A stretch of DNA of 64,000 nt from Anastatus disparis (lineage: Eukaryota > Arthropoda > Insecta > Hymenoptera > Eupelmidae). A program made the position numbers and the translations under genes. The stretch lies in contig JAFFSR010000353.1 of assembly GCA_017163975.1 (NCBI GenBank), positions 898,001-962,000 on the forward strand, in the 5' to 3' direction. Below the pieces are notes generated by a model. It worked only from the letters and a program-made list of their open reading frames with translations, did not search any database and was not told where the DNA came from. Of this stretch, positions 22,244 through 34,786 are shown piece after piece (positions within the stretch are counted from its first letter, which is position 1; each line of letters begins with the position of its first letter).

Positions 22244-24835
22244 ATGCTTAATATATTCAATGAAATTCTTGACCAACAAACCTTTCCCGATGACTGGAGG
22301 GAGTCACTTATGATTCTAATACCTAAAAACGAAAAACACAAATTCCGCCCAATCTCTTTAATATCTTGCTTATTAAAAACGATGGAAAAAATGCTACAAA
22401 TAAGAATAACTCACTACATAGAAAGCAACCAAATAATTCCAATCTTTCAAAACGGATTCAGGCGTAATAAGTCATACACACATTGCCTTGCTGAACTGAT
22501 TACCTTAATACACAACTCAAACAATGATAACAAAGTACTCTCTGCGCTATTCATAGATTTAAGGCAAGCTTTCGACTCAGTCAACCCTGACCTCATCCAA
22601 AAAGACCTGGAATCTCTCATTATTCTAACAAAAATTAGATCATTCATATACAATCTAACTTCCCACAGAAAACTATTCTTCAAAATAAACAATGAATTAC
22701 TAGGTCCATGCAATAGATATAAAGGAGTCCCAGAAGGGGACGTACTCAGCCCACTAATATATAACCTTTACAACATAGGCATAAATTCAGAAATAAATCA
22801 AAACAACATAATCTTGCTGTTTGCTGATGATACTCTAATAGCTAACATTAATAACAATATTGAGGATTCAATTATTGCACTATAAAATAACATAAATACA
22901 ATTAATAATTTTCTAGAAGGAAAATCTTTAGAACTAAACCCCAACAAAACTAAATTAGTAATCTTTACCAAAAAAAACTTCATAAAAGAAGATTATCCCA
23001 TTATGATTAACAACCGACAAATCCTTCCTTCACCTTTAATCAAGTACCTGGGACTAATAATGGATCAAAAACTAACATGGAACCTCCACACTGAATACAT
23101 AATCAGAAAAACAAGGAAACTTATTAACGTAATCAAAATACTTGCTGGTACATGGTGGGGAGGCCACCCTCAAACCCTGCTACAATTACACAAATCCATT
23201 ATAAGAAGTAACCTCGAATACAACACCTTCCTTACTCACACTAAAGATACTCAAATTCAAATTAAATTAAACAGAGTTCAATATAAATCCATAAGAATAG
23301 CCCTGGGCTACAGAACATCCACCCCAATTAACATTCTGCATACTGAATCATGCGAAAGCCCTCTCTCAATGAAAACCCGGTACTTAGCTGAAAGATTTAT
23401 TATAAAACTGATTTCCTTGGAGGATCATCCGTTGATAAATGAATTATATGCACTACAGCTAAATTTAAATCACAAAGATAAATATAACTTAAAATTCAAC
23501 TTCATCCTACTAAAAGCCTTTAATCAATACTGCTATATGAGACAGAAAATAAACAAGCAACCATTCCCAATCCCATACAACTATAAATATGAAGCAGTTA
23601 ACTTTGATATATCAAACCAAATAAACCTTCAAATAGGAAAAAAACTCCAATTTATAAATAATCCTAACAATATGATTCAAAAATACATAAACGACTAAGG
23701 CCCAAATCATATTTCATTTTACACAGATGGTTCAAAAAATCCAACAGACAATTCTACATATGTAGGATTCGCTATTTTCTCACCAAACTTAAATATAGAG
23801 AAAATGTACAAACTCCCCTCAATCTCTTCCATTTACACTGCAGAACTCTATGCGATTAAAACAACCATAGAGTTAATCAACAACAAAAACATAAGTAACT
23901 CAACCATTTTTACAGATTCTAAGAGCTCACTAATGGCTCTCACAAATTTCTCCTCCTTTACAAAAGATGCTTCTTTCCTCATACCAGAAATCAAAGATCT
24001 CATATACACAATCAACAACAAAAATCTAAACTTAGACTTAGTTTCGGTACCCTCCCACATTGGCATTGATGGCAATGAAAGAGTCGACTCCATGGCCAAA
24101 AATGCCCCAAAAGTTGGCCTCCTAAATGAACTCAAAATACCTTATTCAGATATTTTTTACAAAACTAAAAAAACACTTAACAACTCCTTTTCAAAATTTA
24201 TTAAAAACCAAATACATATCAAAGGCACAAACTACTTTAAGAACTATTTCACAAAAATCCAAGACAAACCTTGGTTCCATAATTTCAATAGGCAAAGAAA
24301 GCATATTACCACTATCCATTTTTCTCTCAACTATAGACTCTTTAGAAAAAACATAATAAAAGATCCAACTTGCCAATGTGAAAGAGACATCCAAATAATG
24401 GACTACATAGTATGGTCATGTAACTTATACGAAACAGAGAAAAACCTTAATTAAAAAACTAAAAAAAGCTAAAAGTTACCCTATTACCGTCATAGACATC
24501 TTAAAAAAGCCTAAATCTAAAATAGCTAGCTGCCTCATAGAATTTATAAATCAAAGCTCATTATTCATTTAAAAAACCCGCCATTAAACCAAACAAAATT
24601 AAAAATCTAACCTCCAAAGCAACTAAACGGACGCTAAAAAACATTAATCGGGAATTTAAATCAAACACAAGAAAATAGAAACCAACATAAACGAGTTAAA
24701 AAAAAAAATAAATAAAAGGAAGAAAAAACAACTCTGCAAAATTTGGACAGAGCCACCTGGTAATGGCCTAAGACTAGTACTTCACTAATCAAAAGGCCAA
24801 TCAAACTAGAAGAAGAAGAAGAAAAAAAATAAACT
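22244..24835 (+). pseudogene. LINE with reverse transcriptase and RNase H, 5' part cut off
   Basis: Three open stretches in one line: 22244-22885 and 23003-23698 (RT) and 23702-24454 (RNase H and zinc-like tail). RT boxes are FRPISLIS, FIDLRQAFDSV, GVPEGDVLSPLIYN and FADDTLI; a thumb region has YLGLIMDQKLTW. RNase H has YTDGSK, ELYAI, TDSKSS and SHIGIDGNERVD. Stops at 22885 and 23698 break the frame. RNase H after RT points to the I/R1/LOA-like clades. A (GAA)n tail lies at about 24811-24828. The sequence begins abruptly at the TA next to the large foldback, so the endonuclease half should lie beyond that element, outside this window. Confidence 0.85.
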
Positions 24836-24921
24836 TAACCTAAAAGAAGAGTAACTTTATTTCGTTGTACCAGTGTCACTAAAATTATTAAAATTATTTA
24901 TTTAAAGTTAAATATTTACAA

Positions 24922-25524
24922 ATGGGCTGGAAGTGTCTTGTGCCCTATTGTAAAAGTAGCCAGTGCACTAAACAAGTGTCAAGTTTCAAAGTGCCTAATG
25001 AACAAAATTTACGTGAAAAATGGATTAAAGCAATTACTCCTAAAGTTGGTTGTTTAAGAAAAAATGATAGGATTTGTGAAAAGCACTTTGAAGATTCTTT
25101 AATTATAAAAACTTATATGAAGTTTGACAAATGTGGAAAAGTGATAGCTAAGGTAAATATAAAGTTGTAAAGTTTGATATAACATCCACATAACAATAAC
25201 TTTTGATGTTTCTTCTGTTTTTGAAAACATCATGTATACTTGTTAAATCAATAAAATTCAAGATTTCACTATGATTGTAAATTGAATTTTTCATATTTTG
25301 TTTAAAAATTTTAATAGTATATACTTATTAATATATATAACATATATAATAATTCAAATTAGAAATTCCATAAATATTTAACATCTTTTCTAAGATATTG
25401 ACCCATTGCTTATTTTACCAGCAAAACATGAATGTAATCAATTACAACCTTGGGCTGTGCCAACTATTTTCAATGATGGTTCATCTTGCAGGAATCCTCA
25501 AAGAGTTTCAGAAGGAAGTATAAT
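24922..25524 (+). pseudogene. THAP-domain gene, 5' exons
   Basis: Exon 1 from ATG 24922 to about 25152 encodes a THAP zinc finger: C5-x4-C10, W34, C52-x2-H55-F56 (ICEKHF), a DNA-binding C2CH fold. A GTAAAT donor-like site follows. A second exon from about 25395 has PWAVPTIF, the AVPTIF box that ends THAP domains. The frame then runs into the 10-kb inverted duplication at 25525 and resumes at 35570. THAP domains occur in P-element-type transposases and in host regulators; no transposase core is visible, so either is possible. Confidence 0.7.
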
Positions 25525-26451
25525 CAGAGACGGATTTGCCACGACGCCAAAAACTCCATGGCGTAGGGCGGCAAATTCAAAGGGGGCGGCACACACAAAA
25601 TAAATTGTTTAAGCAGTAACCCTACAGTATGAGTCAATGTGCATATGGCCTATTTAAAAATCACACACTTTCCTCAAACTTAAAATATGTTTCATTAACA
25701 TATTAATATTTTTTCCCATACTTTTCCTAAATATTATATAGAATTAATTGTCTTAAACTTTTCATACTAAATACATTTACGAAAATTTTTTCTGTTACTC
25801 ATTATTCAATTATCGACACCCACACAGCATGAAACTTTGCTGCAAGATTGCTGGCAAGGCTGGTAAGGTTGTTGCAAGGTTTCACTGCAAGGTTGTAGTA
25901 ACCTTCTTATGTCCCTTGCACAAACCTTTCTACAAAGTTTTATGAAATCTTGCTACAAAGTTAACATGTAAAATTGGAGCAATCTTTCGATGAAAGATTT
26001 CTGCAAGGTTACTATGAAAGGTTCTTGCAAGATTATAATAAAATATTTCTGCAAGATTCTGTTGGCAGCTCACTGCAAGGTTTCATTGCAAGGTCGCGGT
26101 AACCTTTTTATGTCCCTTGCACAAACCTTTCTGCAAAGTTTTATGAAATCTTGCTACAAAATTAACATGTAACATTGGAGCAATCTTTCGATGAAAGATT
26201 CCTGCAAGGTTGCAATAAAAGGTTTCTACAAGATTTCATTGGGAGCGTATGCTCTGGGAAAATGAACTGAAAAAATATTATAAAAATTAAATTTAAAGAA
26301 CAATATACATTATGAAAAAAATAATTTTTCAAATGTGCTTACTAAACCCGAAACTATACATTTATGTACATGCTTAAGTTCATCAGCATAGAGGACGTCA
26401 GTTCAAAGGATGGATGATACAAAAATGAAAATTAGTACAACAAATGAATAG

Positions 26452-27002
26452 CCCTAGTGGAAATCGAATCTGTGAATAACTGGGAATAACTGGAAATAAC
26501 TGTTATAAACTGTTCAGTTTGAAACAGGAATAACAGTTATTCCTAGTTATTCCCAGTTATTCTCAGTTATTTCCAGATATTTACAGTTTAGCTTAAAAAT
26601 AATTTGAAAAACCAGAGGTACGAATAACAGTTATTCCCAGTTATTCCCAGTTGAACTAAGGAAAGAGAAATAGAAAAAATAACAATAAAATAAAATTATT
26701 ATTCAACTAAATTGAGAATAACTGAAAATAAATGGAATAGCTGAAATTAACTAGGAATAAGTCTTATAGTGCCTCTAATTTCTAAAATTATTTCTAGACT
26801 AAACGTGAAATAACTGGGAATAACTGTTATTCGTACCTCTAATTTTTTAAATTATTTCTTAGCTAAACTGGAAGTAACTGGGAATAACTAGGAATAACTG
26901 TTATTCCTGTCTCAAACTGAACAGTTTATAACAGTTATTCCCAGTTATTCACAGTTATTCCCAGTTATTCCCAGTTATTCACAGATTCGATTTCCACTAG
27001 GG
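26452..27002. mobile_element. Element made of gggaataactg words, CCCTAGTGG ends, left-arm copy
   Basis: The ends CCCTAGTGGAAATCGAATC are inverted at 26452 and 27002, and ag flanks both sides. The inside is largely copies of near-palindromic AGGAATAACAGTTATTCCT-type words. The same element is present in the other arm at 32739-33349, so it predates the inverted duplication. Confidence 0.8.
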
Positions 27003-27641
27003 AGATATTTGAATAAATTCTGAAATAATAAATGATAACAAATATAAAAATAGAAATAATAACAATGCCCATGAATATTCTTTCTTCAATGTATTTTTTT
27101 AAAGACGAAAATGAAATCCTTTTTCTTTACGTATCAATCATTATTTTATTTTTTTATTTTTATACAAAGTTGAGTTTTCAATAATTTTGGTACGATTTCA
27201 TAGAAAAAGTTGAATGTTTAGGATACTGAAATGTTGAAATTATTTTAAAATAAAGCTTAAGTTGTAAAATATAATTTATTTTTATTTTAAAATAATAAGC
27301 CTCTTCTTTTAATATATATACATATAAAAAATAAAATTTTTAAAAGTTTTACAAAAATATTTTATAGAAAATTATGTACCAAAATTATCACATAGTTCTT
27401 GAAGTCTTTTAAATATTATATTTCTCTTTTGAATATTATTATAATCTTTCTTTAAACTTATTATTTAATATTTGAAATGCTGCAGCAAGGTTGTACTGAA
27501 ACCTTGCAGCAAAATTTTATTGTAACCTTGCAGCAACTATACGTGAAATGTTTTTGTGAAACATTATTGCAAGGTTGCAGCAAAATTTATTCGTAATGTT
27601 TCAGTGAAGAAGTACTACAGTATTGCAGCAAAGTTTCAGTG
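27003..27641. other. Arm sequence between elements, no gene
   Basis: AT-rich DNA, then gcaaggttnca minisatellite words from about 27480. The same sequence occurs inverted at about 32100-32738. Confidence 0.6.
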
Positions 27642-27645
27642 TTAA

Positions 27646-29958
27646 GAGGAGGTCAAGTATATCTGTCTTTTTCTAATCAAAGAATTGATTTTTTCACAAA
27701 AATTAATAATTGTAGCAAAAAATAAGAACAAAGCCCCATCTCGTATAATAAAAAGGAAGATTTTCTTTTATGAGGAAAAATTATTTTTATCGCTTCGTTT
27801 TTAAGAAAACCTTGAAAATCTGAATCGTCCATCCTAACCTTTATTTTTTAAGTTTTTCAAGGTTTTCTTCAAAACGAATCGATAAAAATAATTTTTTCTC
27901 ATCAAAGAAAATCTTCCTTTTTATTATGAGTCAAACTTTCTGAAGTGGGCCACTAAAAATCGAGTAGTTGAATTTAATATAATTTTTCACAGATAATTGA
28001 AGGTTTATATGTCAAAATCAATGTCTTAAAATATTTTTGGAAAATTTCAATTTTTGAAATATTTATAAACAAATGAATTTTTTTTCGCTATTTTGATAAA
28101 ATAGTGATTTCTCAGCAACTATTCGATAAAAATTAATAAAATTTGGTTTACATATGTATTAATACTAATAGAATAATATACTAAAAACTTTTTTTATAAA
28201 AACCGAAAATTATTTTTAAAAAAACCATTTTGCAATAAGCTATTGAAAATTTATTCAACTTTTCCTAAGGCTAGGAAATTTTTTCAGGGGGGATTTAATT
28301 TTTAAAGCATAAAACTAAAAATACGTGGAAGAAAATTTTAGTGCACTTAATTAGAAAAATAATTATGCATTTTTAAATATTGGAGTATGAGCGCAGGCTG
28401 ACTGGTTTTTGGCTTGTAAAATGAAAACTACTAAGAGAATTACTATGGTGTCAATAGAAAATTTGTAGAAAATTAAATTATCAAGAAAATGAGAGGTCAA
28501 GCGATCTGATCGGTTTATTAGAACCGAAAAAATTTGGAAAAACGGGAAATTTTTCGTTTTTTTCAAAAATTTATAACTTTGTTATTTATGAAGATTAAGA
28601 GCTGAAATTTGGCATCGAAGTAAATAATTATATCTTTTTTTAACGGTCCGAAGGCAGATACTATCGGATTATTAGTTTCTGCGCATTTGCAATTTTAATT
28701 TTTTTTACGCTTTTTTTTGTCAGGTTGTTATTAATTTTTTAAAATCGTTGTACATACTTTTCCAAAACGGTTTTGAAAACTAGAAATAAAATACTATTGA
28801 ACATAATTTTAAGTTTTTATTAAAATAGTGTAAAAAATTAAAAAAATTAAACGCTTTACGGCACGCGCCTGTATATTTATATTGCTTCCCCGTACATCCC
28901 CACTTTTTACTGTCCGTCGCATGCTCGGCCGTTTACATTGATGTTATATAGTGCATATTTCATAATAAAAACTTGGAATAATGTTTAATGGTATTTTATT
29001 TCTAGTTTTCAAAACCGTTTTGGAAAAGTATGTACAACGATTTTAAAAATTAATAACAACCTGACAAAAAAAGCGTAAAAAAATTAAAATTGCAAATGCG
29101 CAGAAACTAATAATCCGATAGTATCTGCCTTCGGACCGTTAAAAGAAGATATAATTATTTACTTCGATGCCAAATTTCAGCTCTTAATCTTCATAAATAA
29201 CAAAGTTATGAATTTTTGAAAAAAACGAAAAATTCTCCCGTTTTTCCAAATTTTTTTTGGTTCTAATAAACCGATCAGATCGCTTGACCTCTCATTTTTT
29301 TGATAATTTAATTTTCTACAAATTTTCTATTGACACCATAGTAATTCTCTTAGTAGTTTTCATTTTACAAGCCAAAAACCAGTCAGTCTGCGCTCATACT
29401 CCAATATTTAAAAATGCATAATTATTTTTCTAATTAAGTGCACTAAAATTTTCTTCTACGTATTTTTAGTTTTATGCTTTAAAAATCAAATCCCCCCTGA
29501 AAAAATTTCCTAGCCTTAGGAGAAGTTGAATAAATTTTCAATAGCTTATTGCAAAATGGTTTTTTTAAAAATAATTTTCGGTTTTTATAAAAAAAGTTTT
29601 TAGTATATTATTCTATTAGTATTAATACATATGTAAACCAAATTTCGTTAATTTTTATCGAATAGTTGCTGAGAAATCACTATTTTATCAAAATAGCGAA
29701 AAAAAATTCATTTGTTTATAAATATTTCAAAAATTGAAATTTTCCAAAAATATTTTAAGACATTGATTTTGACATATAAACCTTCAATTATCTGTGAAAA
29801 ATTATATTAAATTCAACTACTCGATTTTTAGTGGCCCACTTCAGAAAGTTTGACTCTATACGAGATGGGGCTATCTCCTTATTTTTTGTTACAATTATTA
29901 GTTTTTGCAAAAAAATAAATTCTTTGATTAGAAAAGGATAGAGATATACGACCTGCTC
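27646..29958. mobile_element. 2.3-kb TTAA foldback, present only in the left arm
   Basis: A near-perfect palindrome with arms of about 1.1 kb and a centre near 28860-28980. Ends GAGGAGGTCAAG and its imperfect complement, with TTAA at 27642-27645 and 29959-29962. The right arm at about 32093-32098 shows the uninterrupted site with a single TTAA, which proves both insertion and target. It encodes no protein; the ORF at 28363-28566 is incidental. Confidence 0.88.
27748..27924. mobile_element. 177-bp palindromic MITE inside the TTAA foldback
   Basis: Ends ATAAAAAGGAAGATTTTC inverted. The other arm of the foldback (near 29852) has the empty site, where the word cgtata runs straight into gagtc. 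The target was TA, allowing one extra base on the right side. Confidence 0.75.
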
Positions 29959-30613
29959 TTAATATTATTTGAAATGCTGCTGCAAGGTTGTAGTGAAAAC
30001 TTGCAGCAAAATTTTATTGTAACCTTGTAGCAACCTTTCGTGAAATGTTTTCTCGAAACATTATTGCAAGTTTACAGCAAAGTTTCTTTGTAATGTTTCA
30101 ATGCAAGATTGCTGCAATATTGTACCGAGGTTTTAGTGTTAATATTATTTGAAATGCTGCTGCAAGGTGGCAGTGAAACCTTGCAGCAATATTTAATTGT
30201 AACCTTGCATTGCATCTTTCACTGTAACGTTACATGCTGTGTGGGCATCGAATGCTTTTCTTGAACTAGATACTTTGTCGTGTCTTGAACTTCTTTCAAT
30301 TAAATAAATTCTAATGACCATTTAGCAAATATCTCTTTGAAATTAAAAATTTCTTGAAAGAAAAATCTCTTTAAACAAAGATAGATCTGTATTAAAATTA
30401 CATATAAAACGTACCTATACGGAATTGAAAAATAAAGTGTGTTTTGAGCATGAGGCTGCCTATTTGCCTATCGTCAATAAGATTTAAGCGACTCCATCTT
30501 AGAGACATCAAAATTTTTTTTTACATTACATATGCGAAACGGCACAAAGTTGCAGTGGGTTATGAATGTTAGAATGACAATGATTGCTTGTATGATGTTG
30601 AACTCCCTCTAGC

Positions 30614-30736
30614 AACAAGACAATAATCTAAAGGCATATATTTAATCCAATACTGAATTTTTAAATGAAATTTCCTTACAAGGGGGCGGCACCAATTTTT
30701 TAGCGTAGGGGCGGCTTATTTTGAAATCCGTCTCTG
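30614..30736. other. Spacer at the centre of the 10-kb inverted duplication
   Basis: 123 bp between the mirrored words ctctagc and gctagag. Its right edge, GAAATCCGTCTCTG, is the same terminal motif (CAGAGACGGATTT) as the outer ends of the 10-kb unit, followed inward by aagccgcccc. This suggests a second end of the same element family at the axis. Confidence 0.6.
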
Positions 30737-30838
30737 GCTAGAGGAAGTTCAACATCATACAAGCAATAATTGTCATTCTAACATTCATAACCCATTGCAA
30801 CTTTGTGCCGTTTCGCATATGTAATGTAAAAAAAAATT

Positions 30839-31548
30839 TTTTCTCATGCGTGCTGGGTAAGTGGCCTATTGCGCATGCGTTTTCGGGGTGGTAAGTAGCT
30901 AATAGCGCGCGCCGCGTGTGTTGTTTTTGAGGGCGTGTGTTTCACAGCTATGTATAATATTGTTTTATATTAAATCACGTAAATACGTTACGTTCATGTA
31001 AAGTGTCACGCAAAAGCGTTAATTAATGTAAAACCGCAAAGGTTTATAGAAGCGCAGCGCCCACATACTGTATTTGAAGAAACATCGACCATATGATGAA
31101 TTTTCTACTATATCTCGCTTTAACCTCTGACAAAGTAAATCGTATCTATTATCGTATTATTTTTACATTAACGAAATCGTGATTATTCGGGATATACGTG
31201 AAATTGGTGAACTGAAAATATAAATTTATTAAATTTGTTAATTTAATTTAATGAATAAAAATGTTTTTTTCTAATAAAAATTAATATTTTTGTATAAATA
31301 TCTTTTTTGATTTATCAACAAATATTTTTTTAATGGGGGCGCCCCCAACCCCCCCTTTCCGCGCCCTAACATGCCACTCTCTCTCTCTTACACCCAGCAC
31401 TTATGAGAAAAAATAGTATGTGAATCTCGTTCGGTTTAGTTGACTATTGCGCCGCTCGGGCAATGGCGCTACTCGCTACGCTCGTGCGCCACCTTGCCCT
31501 CGTGCGCAATAGTCAACTAAACCTTACTCGTTACACAATATACTATTT
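30839..31548. mobile_element. Composite insertion private to the right arm
   Basis: The left arm (near 30513) lacks this block. The first part (about 30839-31410) has ends TTCTCATGCGTGCTGGGT and its near-complement, with GC-rich blocks (gggggcgcccccaacccccc near 31336). The second (about 31411-31548) is a palindrome with ends AAATAGTAT and an inner ggtttagttgactattgcgc. No gene; the ORF at 31463-31660 overlaps it by chance. Confidence 0.6.
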
Positions 31549-32738
31549 GATATCTCTAAGATGGAGTCGCTTAAATCTTATTGACGATAGGCAAATAAGC
31601 AGCCTCATGCTCAAAACACACTTTATTTTTCAATTCCGTATAGGTACGTTTTATATGTAATTTTAATACAGATCTATCTTTGTTTAAAGAGATTTTTCTT
31701 TCAAGAAATTTTTAATTTCAAAGAGATATTTGCTAAATGGTCATTAGAATTTATTTAATTGAAAGAAGTTCAAGACACGACAAAGTATCTAGTTCAAGAA
31801 AAGCATTCGATGCCCACACAGCATGTAACGTTACAGTGAAAGATGCAATGCAAGGTTACAATTAAATATTGCTGCAAGGTTTCACTGCCACCTTGCAGCA
31901 GCATTTCAAATAATATTAACACTAAAACCTCGGTACAATATTGCAGCAATCTTGCATTGAAACATTACAAAGAAACTTTGCTGTAAACTTGCAATAATGT
32001 TTCGAGAAAACATTTCACGAAAGGTTGCTACAAGGTTACAATAAAATTTTGCTGCAAGTTTTCACTACAACCTTGCAGCAGCATTTCAAATAATATTAAC
32101 ACTGAAACTTTGCTGCAATACTGTAGTACTTCTTCACTGAAACATTACGAATAAATTTTGCTGCAACCTTGCAATAATGTTTCACAAAAACATTTCACGT
32201 ATAGTTGCTGCAAGGTTACAATAAAATTTTGCTGCAAGGTTTCAGTACAACCTTGCTGCAGCATTTCAAATATTAAATAATAAGTTTAAAGAAAGATTAT
32301 AATAATATTCAAAAGAGAAATATAATATTTAAAAGACTTCAAGAACTATGTGATAATTTTGGTACATAATTTTCTATAAAATATTTTTGTAAAACTTTTA
32401 AAAATTTTATTTTTTATATGTATATATATTAAAAGAAGAGGCTTATTATTTTAAAATAAAAATAAATTATATTTTACAACTTAAGCTTTATTTTAAAATA
32501 ATTTCAACATTTCAGTATCCTAAACATTCAACTTTTTCTATGAAATCGTACCAAAATTATTGAAAACTCAACTTTGTATAAAAATAAAAAAATAAAATAA
32601 TGATTGATACGTAAAGAAAAAGGATTTCATTTTCGTCTTTAAAAAAATACATTGAAGAAAGAATATTCATGGGCATTGTTATTATTTCTATTTTTATATT
32701 TGTTATCATTTATTATTTCAGAATTTATTCAAATATCT

Positions 32739-33349
32739 CCCTAGTGGAAATCGAATCTGTGAATAACTGGGAATAACTGTGAATAACTGGGAATAACTGT
32801 GAATAACTGGGAATAACTGTGAATAACTGGGAATAACTGTGAATAACTGGGAATAACTGTTATAAACTGTTCAGTTTGAGACAGGAATAACAGTTATTCC
32901 TAGTTATTCCCAGTTACTTCCAGTTTAGCTAAGAAATAATTTAAAAAATTAGAGGTACGAATAACAGTTATTCCCAGTTATTTCACGTTTAGTCTAGAAA
33001 TAATTTTAGAAATTAGAGGCACTATAAGACTTATTCCTAGTTAATTTCAGCTATTCCATTTATTTTCAGTTATTCTCAATTTAGTTGAATAATAATTTTA
33101 TTTTATTGTTATTTTTTCTATTTCTCTTTCCTTAGTTCAACTGGGAATAACTGGGAATAACTGGGAATAACTATTATTCGTACCTCTGGTTTTTCAAATT
33201 ATTTTTAAGCTAAACTGTAAATATCTGGAAATAACTGAGAATAACTGGGAATAACTAGGAATAACTGTTATTCCTGTTTCAAACTGAACAGTTTATAACA
33301 GTTATTTCCAGTTATTCCCAGTTATTCACAGATTCGATTTCCACTAGGG
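32739..33349. mobile_element. Element made of gggaataactg words, right-arm copy
   Basis: Mirror of 26452-27002, flanked by ct on both sides. A short run of gtgaataactgggaataact units near 32758-32860 is longer than in the left copy, so the repeat number has changed since duplication. Confidence 0.8.
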
Positions 33350-33446
33350 CTATTCATTTGTTGTACTAATTTTCATTTTTGTATCATCCATCCTTTGAAC
33401 TGACGTCCTTTATGCTGATAAACTTAAGCATGTACATAAATGTATA

Positions 33447-34001
33447 CCCTAACAACATAGAAACGTTTCAAAAACGTTTTTGAAACGTTTTCTGGTAAAG
33501 TTATATACGTTTGTAAATTTCATAAAAAATACGTATTGAAAACGTTTTTAAAACGTAAAATATGTCCGCATATTTGAGATTCTCAAGAGTAATATAACGT
33601 TTATGGAACGTTTAAGAAACGTTTAGAAAATGTTTTCTCGATGAAAATTTACGCAAGCTCAAATATTCAAACGTTTCCTTAATGTTTAAAAAACGTTTTA
33701 TTTAGTATAATTTTTTTCTCTATATAATAATTTTTTAGAATGATAAAATAAAACGTTTAAAAAACGTTTTAGAAACGTTTGGAAATTTAAGCCAACGTAT
33801 TTTTTCAACGAGAAAACGTTTTCTAAACGTTTCTTAAACGTTCCATAAACGTTACATTACTCTTGAGAATGTAAAATATGCGGACATATTTAACGTTTTA
33901 AAAACGTTTTAAATACGTATTTTTGTCGAAATTTATAAACCTATATAAGTTTACCAGAAAACGTTTTTAAAACGTTTTTGAAACGTTTTGTGCTGTTAGG
34001 G
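33447..34001. mobile_element. 555-bp foldback of AAACGTTT words, TA duplication
   Basis: Ends CCCTAACAACATAGAAACG and CGTTTTGTGCTGTTAGGG, with TA at 33445-33446 and 34002-34003. The left arm near 26356 shows the empty site with a single TA. The inside is dominated by AAACGTTTTT words, themselves self-complementary, in a larger palindrome. Confidence 0.88.
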
Positions 34002-34052
34002 TAGTTTCGGGTTTAGTAAGCACATTTGAAAAATTATTTTTTTCATAATGTA

Positions 34053-34786
34053 CACGGTGGGTCATTTAAATCTATGCACCTGAAAAACTCAGTAAGTTTG
34101 CATCTTATCAAAAAATGACCTCTATTAAAGTTGTAGGATACAAAGGGGGTCAAACAATAGTGACCTTGAATTTGACCTTCAAGCTGACCTTTAAGGTCAA
34201 ATCAAGGTCAACTTGAGTTTTTTAAATGGAAACCCCTATTTTTTACACCGGAATCGGAAAGGGCAGGAAATTTTACGTCCGAATATGCTCTCAGGTCATC
34301 TGACCTCGATGACCTCAAAGGTCAGTTGAAGGTCATAAATACGAAATAATTGGGTAGCTGTCAACATTCTTATGTAAGGTGTTGTCGAAAAAATGAAGAT
34401 CATAATTTGAGTAATTTTTAACGAGAAATTCAGTGTTGACCTTTACTTTTTCGGCAATACCCTACCTAAGATTTTTCATAGCCATCCGATTATTTCGTAT
34501 TTATGACCTTCACCTGACCTTTGAGGTCATCGAGGTCAGATGACCTGAGAGCATATTCGGACGTAAAATTTCCCGTCCTTTCCGATTCCGGTGTAAAAAA
34601 TAGGGGTTTCCATTTAAAAAACTCAAGTTGACCTTGATTTGACCTTGAAGGTCAGCTTAAAAATCAAATTCAAGGTCACTATTGTTTGACCCCTTTTGCA
34701 TTCTACAACTTTTATAAAGGTCATTTTTTGATAGGATGCGAACTTACTGAGTTTTTCAGGTGCATAGATTAAAATGGCCCACCGTG
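34053..34786. mobile_element. 734-bp palindromic mariner-like element, TA duplication
   Basis: Ends CACGGTGGGTCATTTAAA and near-complement CCACCGTG, with TA on both sides (34051-34052, 34787-34788). The left arm near 26311 has the empty TA site. The arms are about 340 bp, rich in aaggtca words (for example aaggtcaaatcaaggtcaac). No transposase. Confidence 0.88.

Larger units (their letters stand above)
25819..30245. mobile_element. Minisatellite element with CCCACACAGCATG ends, left-arm copy
   Basis: Ends CCCACACAGCATGAAAC and ACATGCTGTGTGGG, with ca on both sides (25817-25818, 30246-30247). Inside are gcaaggttnca words (25830-26240, 27480-27640 and 29970-30230), a nested gaataactgg element and the 2.3-kb TTAA foldback. 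The mirror copy is 31813-35275. Small ORFs such as 25990-26172 are only repeat frames. Confidence 0.75.
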
